Below, piece by piece: positions 20,296 to 29,163 of a stretch of DNA of 64,000 nucleotides; the first letter of the stretch is position 1; every line of letters starts with the position of its first letter. Made by a program: the position numbers and the translations under genes. Below the pieces are notes generated by a model, which was given only the letters and a program-made list of their open reading frames with translations, made no database searches and had not been told where the DNA came from. The DNA is from Cladophialophora immunda (taxonomy: Eukaryota > Ascomycota > Eurotiomycetes > Chaetothyriales > Herpotrichiellaceae), in NCBI RefSeq assembly GCF_000835495.1, contig NW_015622544.1, positions 5,422,855 to 5,486,854 on the forward strand, read 5' to 3'.

Positions 20296-21575
20296 GTTGA
20301 ACAAAAGAGAGGTGGGTTCCACGAGGCAGATTTGGAGGAGATTATTCGGTTGGTTGTCATACACGGAGAGAAGAAGGTAAACAGAAGGATATCAGGTCAA
20401 TGGAAACATGGAATCATGAGCAATATCACTGTGGTTCGCTCTTTGAGATGCACTCCCACCTACCTTTGAGATGAGGTCTTTCTAAATTTACCTACTATTC
20501 AGTGGCTTGCTTTGTGGTCTATTGTGAGTATAATACGACTGCCAACAATAGGCCCTTTGATATCAGGCTCAGTGCATTTGTGAGAGACAAAAGAGCATGA
20601 ACAATGTGTCGGCCTTGAGTGAATAGGAGCCATTGTCGACAAAGAGAGATGGGCGGAGACCGGACAGTAAACCGGCGTCAAAGGGGATCAATAGGACTTC
20701 AATGAGCATGTATGCTGAATAGCTACTATTGTTCCCCGATGTGGGAAGCCTTCAACCTTGGCGATTTGAGTAGAGTCTTATGATCATGGAAGAGAGGTTG
20801 TAGGATGTACGGGGTAGTAGTCAAGGCGAGGGTTGATATGCCAAGAAACGGGACTAAATGGGTTAGTCCTATTTACCACGTGATAGCGCGTCCCGCCGAT
20901 GCGAGGCATCCGAGTCAGGCGTACCTCGGCATTGATACTGCCAATGGGCTAAGTGTTCTAGTGAGCTTCCAGGGTTGTTCTGGGTAAGAATTCCGACTTA
21001 GCGAGGCCCTTTAGCGGCCACAGCGGGGGAGCCCTGCCTATTAGGTGCCTATTCCTTGCCCATCCACTCCCTTATACCACGGTTCCTGGCAGCACATCAA
21101 CGCCTAATCGGCCCACTGCTCCATCCGTCAGCTCAGCGCAGCGATGCTCCGAAATGAGTACAATGTAAACACTTACTTTTTCGTCAGAGCAATTAATTTC
21201 TGGTGGTCTGCTCCTCCTGCCTCCGTGTCAACCCGGACTCAGGTTGCGCCTGCGCTGGACATTCTCTTCTTCTTCCAATTCAATGTTCTTCTCTTCGTCT
21301 TGAGTGTCTTGAGCAGCCTCTCCTTTAGCCACGCAGATTTTCCCTTCTCGCATTCCTTTGCTCTCGGAGCACCGTATTGCATCACTCCTCGCGGCGCGAG
21401 GTGTGGAATGTTGGTTAATTTCAATTCTGTCGAATCATTCGTCCCTCCACCCTCAAAGTCTGTCTGTTAGCACGTTTCTGCCGTGTCTGTCGCCAATGGT
21501 GAGCGGTGTTGGGCTTGCGAATCATTCCATCTGCGTCAGAGCTCCATGACAACATAATTCTTCTGCCACAAGACT
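20296..21575. other. Divergent promoter region
   Basis: 1.28 kb between the 611-residue unknown (-) and the coiled-coil protein (+). Contains a palindromic CACGTG at 20877-20882 and a C/T-rich tract at 21200-21480 that looks like the leader of the plus-strand gene. Confidence 0.5.
20877..20882. promoter_or_regulatory. CACGTG E-box
   Basis: Perfect palindromic E-box in a divergent promoter, about 580 and 700 bp from the two start codons. Such sites bind bHLH factors (Cbf1 type). Use here is inferred. Confidence 0.3.
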
Positions 21576-24500
21576 ATGGACGACGCTCATGCCCACCCCC
21601 AACCACCGACGCCCACCCTCCACGTCCGCTCAAGATCAATCCCGCCGTCTTTGCGCGAGTATCCTACAAGTCACACAACACCAAAGTCTGCCCCTCACAC
21701 TCGACAGCAGAGGCTCCTCCAGACTCGTCATGCGAAGTTCTCGGCCCAAAGACTCTCAGTCAATGGCATCAGCGTCCCATTTCCATCGTTGACCCGCTCT
21801 GCCGAGAACGACTCTCCTTATTTTCCTTCACCACGATTTAACAGACGAGAAGAGAATGGCAATGATTCGAACAAGGCCGAGAAACTGAGCACTGTGTCCA
21901 CAGAATCTGCCATTCTGGCTGAGATCTCGAATGCCAATGCTTGCCGCATTCGAGGATTGAAAAAGCGTGCTGCTATACCCGTCTTTCAGGATTCACCGGA
22001 GAAGCCCACAGTCCGTGACACGGGAGCCAACACACCGTCTGTCTACCACGACGCATCCAGTGACATCCATCCACCTTCGGTTCCCAGTTCTTTGCAAGAA
22101 AGTCCGACCAACATGGGTCTTAGAGAAGTCTCGGTCAACCTTCAGAGGCCTTCGCCTCGCAAAGATTCGCCATATTATCGCCCTCCGCGTTCTGGGTCAA
22201 ATCGTAAAGCATCTCAGACAAAGCCCAGGTTCAATTCGGAAGAGTACATAGAGCACATCGAAAATGAGTTAATGATGGTAAAGGACGCCATGTATTCACC
22301 GACAACTCATATGCCCTGGAAAGAAAAGCTCCGCAAAGCAAAAGAAGAGAACGATCGTCTGAAGAAGGAGATGGAAGCCATCCGGGCCTCGTTTGAATTC
22401 GAACTTCATGAAACCGTCGAACGGTCTGCGGAGACGGAGCTGAAGCTGAAGCGCAGGATTAAGGATCTGGAAGATGAGGTCGAACTTAAGAAGTCGGTAA
22501 TCCACGATCTAGAATGCGATCGCGAGGAGAAGAGAGCGGATCAAAATGCTTTGGAAGTCCTAAAGGCGAGAATTGAGAAGCTCGAAGACGAAAGATTTAG
22601 CCTGGAAACCACAAATCGTGACATGACAAAACGCAACGAGGTGTTGACCCAGCTCCTGGCCTTATCACCGACAAAAGCTCAACCCACCGTTGGCATTCCT
22701 ACGCCCAGGCGCAAAAGCGGCCGTCCTATGTCGCTCATCATCCCAAGATTGCCGACATCTCCAGTGCTTCAAACCTCTCAGAGCAGACCCCAGTCAATCG
22801 TCGCATCTCCAGCACTTGCGGCCTCTGACTACTTCGCAGGACATTTCCCATCGTCACCATTGTCGTCGAGTCCATTTGACATCGCTACCCGCTCCCCGGA
22901 AGCTATAGATGAGAGGCACTCGATCGACTCCGTGCTGGGCGAAACAGATCCGCAAGTGGGCCACGGAACTGAGTCGAGACGGTCGACGCTCATTTCTAGT
23001 TCTTCAACCAGCCCAAATGTGCCTATTGGAGGTCACACGCGAGCAGAAAGCCGCTCGCAAACAGTCCTGAGGCATCCTTCAAAGAGGAGACCTCGTAAAT
23101 TCATGCCGGGATCTACCCAGTTGAAGCCATTGCTCTTACCAACCTTCACTGCGGAAAATGGTAACCTTCCTTCAACCTCGCCGATCATGTCGCCTACTCG
23201 ACCACTCCCCGTCCACATGAAGTCTGAGATAACCACATCTGATCCACCTTCTCTTCCACCCGCGGTTGTTACACACTGCTTGGAGACTCCATTTCCGAGT
23301 CCAGAAAGTGCGAATGGTCGACCTGGACCGGCTTATCAAAGCCTGGACGAAGTCTTTGCCAGTGATGAGCAACATTTTCAGCCAGAGATTGTGGAAGAGC
23401 CCATCGCCGATCTTTCATTTTCAAGCCATATGACGCAGTATCGAACTCCCGTCCAGAACGGTAAGATTCAGTTAACCATTGAACCATGCTCCAGTCCACA
23501 GATCAGATCCTGGGTCTCACAGACAATATCTTCGCTGCCCAGGGATGTGCCATGCCAGTCCCCTCACAACGGCTTTTCCGTGGCTGGAGTACTGAGTGAA
23601 AAGAGCCAGGACATAGCCGGAAATTGCAAGGTTTTCAATCACGAGGATATTGCCTCCGACCTGGAGACTCTAGACGCATTACAATACCGGGATAATGTCG
23701 AAATTCCTCGTCCATTGTTCTCAAAACATCGAATCCGCGGCGGAGGTTACTCGTCTCCCTTTACTAATTACCCTGACTCGCCACTTAATCCTCGGAAGCG
23801 CAGGAAAACAAGCTCAATATACGAGCCGCACGGCACAGAAGCTGACGTTGTCGGGGATGGACCCCTCAACACCCAGATGTGTCCGCCTAGTTGCCCTGGA
23901 GCCGTCACACCTTGCTCTGTCACCGAACAGAAGGGCAAAGGGTCTATGGACGAACCCTCCACCCTTCCTAAGAAGCCAGCGACCATCCCAACACGCACCC
24001 CTCTTGAGATGCTCCAGCATCGCAATATAGGTTCGAGGCCTTTGGCGACCTTAACGATCCAGACGGTTTATGCGACCTTGTCGAGATACACTACGTATAT
24101 TCAAGGCTTCAAACGAGATCCACTGTCTCTAGCACGACGGGTCATAGCAAATGCCTGGCGTTCAAACTGGGCAATGTTTGGAAAACTTAGTTGGTGGGTG
24201 CTTGGATTGTTCATTGGCTACAGGCGGCCACAGCCTGAACATCAAGACTGGGATTGGGCCAAGTACGACGGCGAAAGCATTGCCAATGATTGCTGTCTTC
24301 ACGATGTCGATTCTCCTCTCAACAAAGCTTCAATCCAACCTACATGCGAGATAGCTCCCCACCACTCTGGAAACAAGACCGAGGCGGAAGAGAATCAAGC
24401 ACGGACTCCCGCTCCTCAAACCACCTCTCTATCCGGTGAGCCAAAAAGTGGCTGGGGCCGTTCACTGTACCTCTGGGGCAAATTTAGTGTGGCGATTATG

Positions 24501-25064
24501 CTCGCTGTGGGAGGCGCTATTGTTAAAGGACCGGCTGAAATGTTGCGCGACGCTGATGAACGTAGGAAGTCTAGGAGTAACAGTCTTGTTGAAAATGCGA
24601 CAACAACCTGCAATCCTGGGCGCACGGAATTCAACAAAGCAAATGGAGCCAACAAGGACCTCAACGGCTGTCACCAGGGGCACCAAGCCCGCCCGTCGAG
24701 CGTCAGTGAGACTCTGGATGTTGCTCGCAAAGCTCGAAGTTTCAGCTCGCCGCCGATGTCTCCACCAATGGATCTGCGTACAACGCGTGGTGCAAACGAG
24801 GATGTACAGCATCGAAGACCGTTGACAGAAGGAGTATTACACGCGTCTGGCAGTCCTACCTTTGGGAAAGATGTGACTTGTTGGAGTGACGACACTCTGA
24901 AACCTGCTAGAAGCGACCGGAAAGGATTGGACTCGGTCTTCCAAGCCCCAGACCATGTCAAGTCTCCACCAGACGAATCTATTGCTGCATCCGTCGGACC
25001 GCCTGGCAGAGCTGAGATGACTGGCAAGCAAAGCGCAGTCTATCCTTCGGAGCAGCACTCGTGA
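21576..25064 (+). CDS. Uncharacterised coiled-coil protein with two C-terminal hydrophobic segments
   Basis: Not recognised. Single exon, 1162 residues, ATG at 21576. The N-terminal 220 residues are disordered, rich in Ser, Pro and Arg. Residues about 222-362 form one long charged coiled coil, opening with E-E-Y-I-E-H-I-E-N-E-L and containing L-K-K-E-M-E and E-L-K-L-K-R-R heptads; a conserved block before it (Y-S-P-T-T near 240) recurs in fungal proteins I cannot name. Residues about 370-830 are Ser/Pro-rich with many S-P sites. Near 868-882 (W-W-V-L-G-L-F-I-G-Y) and 967-986 (V-A-I-M-L-A-V-G-G-A-I-V) are two short hydrophobic segments that could dip into or cross a membrane. The tail is disordered. 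This suggests a membrane-linked or cytoskeletal adaptor, but no function can be assigned. Confidence 0.7.
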   Translation: MDDAHAHPQPPTPTLHVRSRSIPPSLREYPTSHTTPKSAPHTRQQRLLQTRHAKFSAQRLSVNGISVPFPSLTRSAENDSPYFPSPRFNRREENGNDSNKAEKLSTVSTESAILAEISNANACRIRGLKKRAAIPVFQDSPEKPTVRDTGANTPSVYHDASSDIHPPSVPSSLQESPTNMGLREVSVNLQRPSPRKDSPYYRPPRSGSNRKASQTKPRFNSEEYIEHIENELMMVKDAMYSPTTHMPWKEKLRKAKEENDRLKKEMEAIRASFEFELHETVERSAETELKLKRRIKDLEDEVELKKSVIHDLECDREEKRADQNALEVLKARIEKLEDERFSLETTNRDMTKRNEVLTQLLALSPTKAQPTVGIPTPRRKSGRPMSLIIPRLPTSPVLQTSQSRPQSIVASPALAASDYFAGHFPSSPLSSSPFDIATRSPEAIDERHSIDSVLGETDPQVGHGTESRRSTLISSSSTSPNVPIGGHTRAESRSQTVLRHPSKRRPRKFMPGSTQLKPLLLPTFTAENGNLPSTSPIMSPTRPLPVHMKSEITTSDPPSLPPAVVTHCLETPFPSPESANGRPGPAYQSLDEVFASDEQHFQPEIVEEPIADLSFSSHMTQYRTPVQNGKIQLTIEPCSSPQIRSWVSQTISSLPRDVPCQSPHNGFSVAGVLSEKSQDIAGNCKVFNHEDIASDLETLDALQYRDNVEIPRPLFSKHRIRGGGYSSPFTNYPDSPLNPRKRRKTSSIYEPHGTEADVVGDGPLNTQMCPPSCPGAVTPCSVTEQKGKGSMDEPSTLPKKPATIPTRTPLEMLQHRNIGSRPLATLTIQTVYATLSRYTTYIQGFKRDPLSLARRVIANAWRSNWAMFGKLSWWVLGLFIGYRRPQPEHQDWDWAKYDGESIANDCCLHDVDSPLNKASIQPTCEIAPHHSGNKTEAEENQARTPAPQTTSLSGEPKSGWGRSLYLWGKFSVAIMLAVGGAIVKGPAEMLRDADERRKSRSNSLVENATTTCNPGRTEFNKANGANKDLNGCHQGHQARPSSVSETLDVARKARSFSSPPMSPPMDLRTTRGANEDVQHRRPLTEGVLHASGSPTFGKDVTCWSDDTLKPARSDRKGLDSVFQAPDHVKSPPDESIAASVGPPGRAEMTGKQSAVYPSEQHS

Positions 25065-26161
25065 TGTGAAGGATCAGAATACTAACAACATCATGCATAC
25101 TGGAGGCATTGAGCTCCGTTCTAGCAGCTGACACCTTAAGCGAGGAGATTGGAAAGAGGAGAGGGCTCCAACTTATTTGTATGATTGATGACCTGTATGA
25201 ATGGCGCCAATGCGTAGCGAAGTCGTTTCACTGCAGTTGAACCTGGACTTGAGGACAAGCTATTATTAGTTCAGGGAGACGACGAGCGCGTTGAAGAATG
25301 CGGGATGCGGAATGAGCATATTGAGATGAATGAGACGAATGATGCAGGCGATGAATGAGAAATCCCATGGTATTGTGATTGGAGTGGACAGTCTTTGAGA
25401 ACAGACAAGATTCGCATCAACGAACACGTCTATAATTACTGGCGTACAGACGCCAGGCATGGCATTCAATACCTCCACTTTGGTCTCTTCTTTTCTTCAC
25501 TTTCGTGTCGACAACAAGCACTCGTGGAGGAGCAATGTACAGTACACGTAGCCAGCCTTTCTATCCTCACTCAGGGGTGTCTCAGCCTCGTCAGCCTCCC
25601 GCCGAAACACAGTCTCCGTCGACGTCACCGCTCGCTGCTAGAGGTTCGATATGGAAAGAATCGAGGGAATGGCTCCCATATTTCCGGCTAGAAAACGTAT
25701 CCTGATTGTTTAGAGCAGTTTCCTTCGGAATCAAGCTTGGCTGTTGCCTTGCCGGCGGGAAGAATGGGCATGCAGCTTCAGCGAGTATCCACCAGGACCC
25801 AGCCTCACCCCAGTGCATTTGGTGACCTGCCAATCACGATTTGATGTGAAGAGATGTCAGGTCGGGCGCTGACTTCAACCATGTCAGATGAGGCCTCAGG
25901 TCACTCGCACGTTGTCGGCATGCCCGGTAGAGAAGAAGCACTTGTCGGGGTTGCTCTGAAGGACACACACGGGCCCACGCACGCACGTCGACCGCCTTTG
26001 GGAGGCGTGCAGCATGTCCGATTGACGCTGGAAGTGGCAGATGTGCCGTGAAACAGCGCTTGGTGGCAGGGTGGCGATTGTCAGTTGACTATTGGCTTTT
26101 GGTGCTCGGGTGATAAGAGACGACGGCGATGACAAGAGACCAAGGTTATACCTTCCAGCTC
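25065..26161. other. Convergent 3' spacer
   Basis: 1.1 kb between the coiled-coil gene and prefoldin subunit 3. Open frames are short and unconvincing. No repeat or RNA gene is recognised. Confidence 0.5.
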
Positions 26162-26824
26162 TCACTCGTTGTCCCTCCCCCCCTCACCCGAGGGCAGTTT
26201 GCCTTGGGCCCTCAGCTTCCTCTTCTCCCCCACATCCCAATTGTGGACGCGCGCAATCGCCACCTCGAGCGTCGTGATTTGCACCCTCAGAAACTCGAGG
26301 TCTTCGTCGCAGGCCGCGAGGCTCTCTTTCGCCTTGTCCAGTTTCCCCTGCAGGAGCTCCTCTGCTTCGTCGAGAGGGTAGGCGACCATGACGTTGGCGC
26401 CGAGCCAGAGGTAGACATCGTCGATCTCGGCGGGTTTGATGATGGCTTTGGCGTAGAGGGTGTCTTGGAGGCTGAACGTGGTTTCAATCTCGTCTCTCGC
26501 CGCGGCCTGTTCTCCCGGGAGATCATCGTCGCCTTCTAGATCCTCCTCTCCACCGCTTTCCTCGCCGACATCCCGTCTCTTCTGCTTCTTCTTCTTCTTC
26601 TTCAGAAACTTGACAACCTCCAGCGTCCTCTTCATCTCCGGCAGTTTCTCCTTCAGGCCCACCGCCCGACGCTCCACGTTCTGCTGCATAAATGTATACT
26701 TGGAAACCATTTCCTGAAATCTCTGCAGCGTGGGTTCCACTTCGTCGACGGACTTGACATAGTCGGCCACGTTGTTCATGAAAGGAAAGGTCGGGATGCC
26801 TCGAGGGTTGGTTTCGGTGTCCAT
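26162..26824 (-). CDS. PAC10: Prefoldin subunit 3 (Pac10/VBP1)
   Basis: Alpha-type subunit of the hexameric prefoldin chaperone, which hands nascent actin and tubulin to the CCT chaperonin in the cytosol (family knowledge). Single exon, 220 residues from ATG 26824. Family landmarks in order: G-I-P-T-F-P-F near residue 10, the first helix (E-P-T-L-Q-R-F-Q-E-M to L-E-V-V-K-F-L), the beta hairpin block L-Q-D-T-L-Y-A-K-A and V-Y-L-W-L-G-A-N-V-M at about 122-150, and the second helix ending A-R-V-H-N-W-D-V. A Lys-rich then Glu/Asp-rich insertion at about 72-105 separates the first helix from the hairpin; its lysines come from a run of AAG codons (CTT repeats on the plus strand near 26585-26602). 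Length is slightly above the usual about 200 because of it and a Gly/Glu tail. Confidence 0.95.
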   Translation of the reverse strand: MDTETNPRGIPTFPFMNNVADYVKSVDEVEPTLQRFQEMVSKYTFMQQNVERRAVGLKEKLPEMKRTLEVVKFLKKKKKKQKRRDVGEESGGEEDLEGDDDLPGEQAAARDEIETTFSLQDTLYAKAIIKPAEIDDVYLWLGANVMVAYPLDEAEELLQGKLDKAKESLAACDEDLEFLRVQITTLEVAIARVHNWDVGEKRKLRAQGKLPSGEGGRDNE

Positions 26825-27564
26825 GGCGGCGTCGGGCTCGGGCCACAGGGCGGGTGAAACAAAAACGGGCGAGAAGGGTGAACTAGTAGTATCAAAAGAC
26901 GAGCTGCAGTCACAATCTCCGTCCTTGGATCAGAGTGTTCGGTACGGATCCGTGGATCATAACTTGACGTTTTTCTTCCTGCGTTTGGGAAACTTGGGGT
27001 TTGAAATGCAAGAAACGGCAGCGCGGGGGGAATGAATTGCTTCGGCTGTCTGCCGGAACTTCTGTTTTTCCGTACCAAGTGGGCAGCCCGGAGCACATTT
27101 TACTTGGTGTATATCGGGATAGTAATATACGAACTACTCAATACCTAGTAGGGGTAAAGTGCGTGCCTGTCAACTGTAATTCCTAGACTTACGTTTTCAC
27201 TCGAATACTTGGCTAGGAACCAGGCAGCACATCTTTTTTCAATCGGGTTCATTGGTCAAAGCACAAGCTATGGGTATCGCCTCTATGAGGACCATACTTT
27301 TTGTCCACGCCCCTTTCCGCAAATCATCCATTTTGCTCGTGAGAGCCTCATATCTCTGGTCCCAGTTGGTCTTCACAAGGCCCTAAATTTTCCAAGCCAA
27401 TAATCACTTGCTTTCTCTCGTAATTCTTCATGGTGTATCGTTACACATTTGCCGAGACCTCTCTTGCTAAGACTCGGTGCGGTGGCAGTAGCCGCAGTCC
27501 ATTATCCCTTTCAAATTCCAAAACCGTGTCGTAAAAAAAACATTGTCTGGTACAACGTTGTACA
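26825..27564. other. Spacer upstream of prefoldin subunit 3
   Basis: 740 bp containing the prefoldin promoter (left) and the 3' flank of the next minus-strand gene (right). Nothing else recognised. Confidence 0.5.
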
Positions 27565-29163
27565 TTATGTCTTCAGTCCATCATCAGCGCCCCTCGCTTT
27601 CATCTTTTGCTGAGACTCCCATCTTTGTCGGCTCCTGTTCATCTCGTCTGCGTCAAACGCCGGCATCTCCTGGATTGTGGGTTCTCCGTGGCGAGTGGGA
27701 GAACGAATGCCAGTAATTTCCGAGAGAGCAGTGTTCGATCGCATTCTCCGTATGCTAAGCTTGTTCTTCAAGCTGCGGTCTTTGGCAGGTGTTGGTGGTG
27801 GTCGGTCATGGTTGTCGGTTCCCATCATATCCGCAGAATATGACGGAGTGCGCGGACGTACGTCGTCTTTGATGTTGGTCCGACTCTTGATCTTCCGCAG
27901 TTCACGAGCGATCCGCTCCAGTGTTGACCCTGACGACTTCTGTGTTATAGTAATTTCGTCATCCTTGGGTGGCGGCAATGGCTTTTCAGGAAGTTGTTTG
28001 TCATGAGAGGCATGACGACTATGGCTATGACTGCCATTACTGAGGCTGCTGCTTGTGCTAGGTCTGGTCGTATGGCTCTTTTGGCTATGTGCAGACTTGT
28101 TGCTTTGGGCGGAGTTGCGATTTGATGAACTTCCGGAGCCAAAAGAAATAGCAGAATCAACCTTCCGGCGCCCCTCCTCCTCATGCTCGAAAGACTTGAA
28201 AGAGGTAGTGGTTGGGGACGGGCTCTGACCGGTGATGTCGTAGCATTCTTCGATGATGCTGTTTGCCATGCGAACATACTTGTCAAGAGTATCTCGGAGA
28301 CTGACCCAGCCGTTAGGATCTTCGGCTTTCTTAGCCTGGTTCATCAAGTTGGACAAGACCGCAGGCCCGTTCTTTTCCACTGCAGTGATATATTTGAAGA
28401 AGCCGTTGCGTTGCTGGGTCAGAATATGAGGCGTCAGTTGTGCGGTGGGCTGCACGAAATGCCCGGCATTCATGTTGATGGGAGGATACAGTGTGTTGAG
28501 CATGGCCAGGCAATTGCCCTTGTCGAAAGGGGTCAAGGTGAGCTCGTTGATCAGGGTCCATCTCCTCAGCCCGATATAGACCTGAGTGTAGAGCGCTTCA
28601 ACCTTGCGCTCCCTCTCTTCAATGTCGGAAACCCAGCGCAGGACGCCGGGGTATTTCCGTGCCAGTTTATCTCGGTGGCTAAGGTCTTCTTGGTCGATAC
28701 CCAGCTTATCCAAAGCCGCCACTACCTCCCGCCGGCGTCTAACTTCCAGATCTTTTAGGTAGTCCATAGCAGTTAAAGCCTGGGGGAAATCGACCTGATC
28801 CAGTTCGCGGGGGAAACATTTTCGAACAAAGCTTGTGATGAAGCTTGGAGGTAAAGATGTCGGCTGGGAGGGCAGCTGCGATATGTGTTGTATGAGATTG
28901 GCACGCAATTGAGCGGCAGCCGTCATTGTGGTCATGTTTTGCTGGTCCTCAGCGGTGACGGACAATTTGCGAGGGAAAGCATTGCCAGGAACCGTGTTCG
29001 GGGACGGTGTTGGCGGACACTGCTGCTGATGTTGGGTTGTAGCATTGAGAGTGTACATGGTTCGCAGGGGGATCTCGTAGGTCGCAGGATAGGTTATCAA
29101 ATGCTCCAGAACCCATGGGTAAGCCGCACCCCTCGAGTTGTCGTCTCCTTCGGGAGAAGACAT
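27565..29163 (-). CDS. Uncharacterised conserved-looking fungal protein
   Basis: Not recognised. Single exon, 532 residues from ATG 29163. The N-terminal two thirds look folded and mostly helical: a short aromatic opening (Y-P-W-V-L-E-H-L, residues 15-22), a Gln/Thr/Pro linker, then an alpha-helical domain at about 85-310 containing S-F-V-R-K-C-F-P-R-E-L, Y-P-G-V-L-R-W-V-S-D and the closing Y-V-R-M-A-N-S-I-I-E-E-C-Y. From about 320 onward it is disordered, Ser/His/Asn-rich, with a P-E-K-P-L-P-P-P-K SH3-ligand-like stretch near 395 and basic patches (R-E-L-R-K-I-K-S-R and L-S-I-R-R-M-R-S). No membrane segment or enzyme motif. It may be a signalling or cortical adaptor; that is only inferred from the polyproline and basic motifs. 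No partner gene is adjacent. Confidence 0.7.
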   Translation of the reverse strand: MSSPEGDDNSRGAAYPWVLEHLITYPATYEIPLRTMYTLNATTQHQQQCPPTPSPNTVPGNAFPRKLSVTAEDQQNMTTMTAAAQLRANLIQHISQLPSQPTSLPPSFITSFVRKCFPRELDQVDFPQALTAMDYLKDLEVRRRREVVAALDKLGIDQEDLSHRDKLARKYPGVLRWVSDIEERERKVEALYTQVYIGLRRWTLINELTLTPFDKGNCLAMLNTLYPPINMNAGHFVQPTAQLTPHILTQQRNGFFKYITAVEKNGPAVLSNLMNQAKKAEDPNGWVSLRDTLDKYVRMANSIIEECYDITGQSPSPTTTSFKSFEHEEEGRRKVDSAISFGSGSSSNRNSAQSNKSAHSQKSHTTRPSTSSSLSNGSHSHSRHASHDKQLPEKPLPPPKDDEITITQKSSGSTLERIARELRKIKSRTNIKDDVRPRTPSYSADMMGTDNHDRPPPTPAKDRSLKNKLSIRRMRSNTALSEITGIRSPTRHGEPTIQEMPAFDADEMNRSRQRWESQQKMKARGADDGLKT

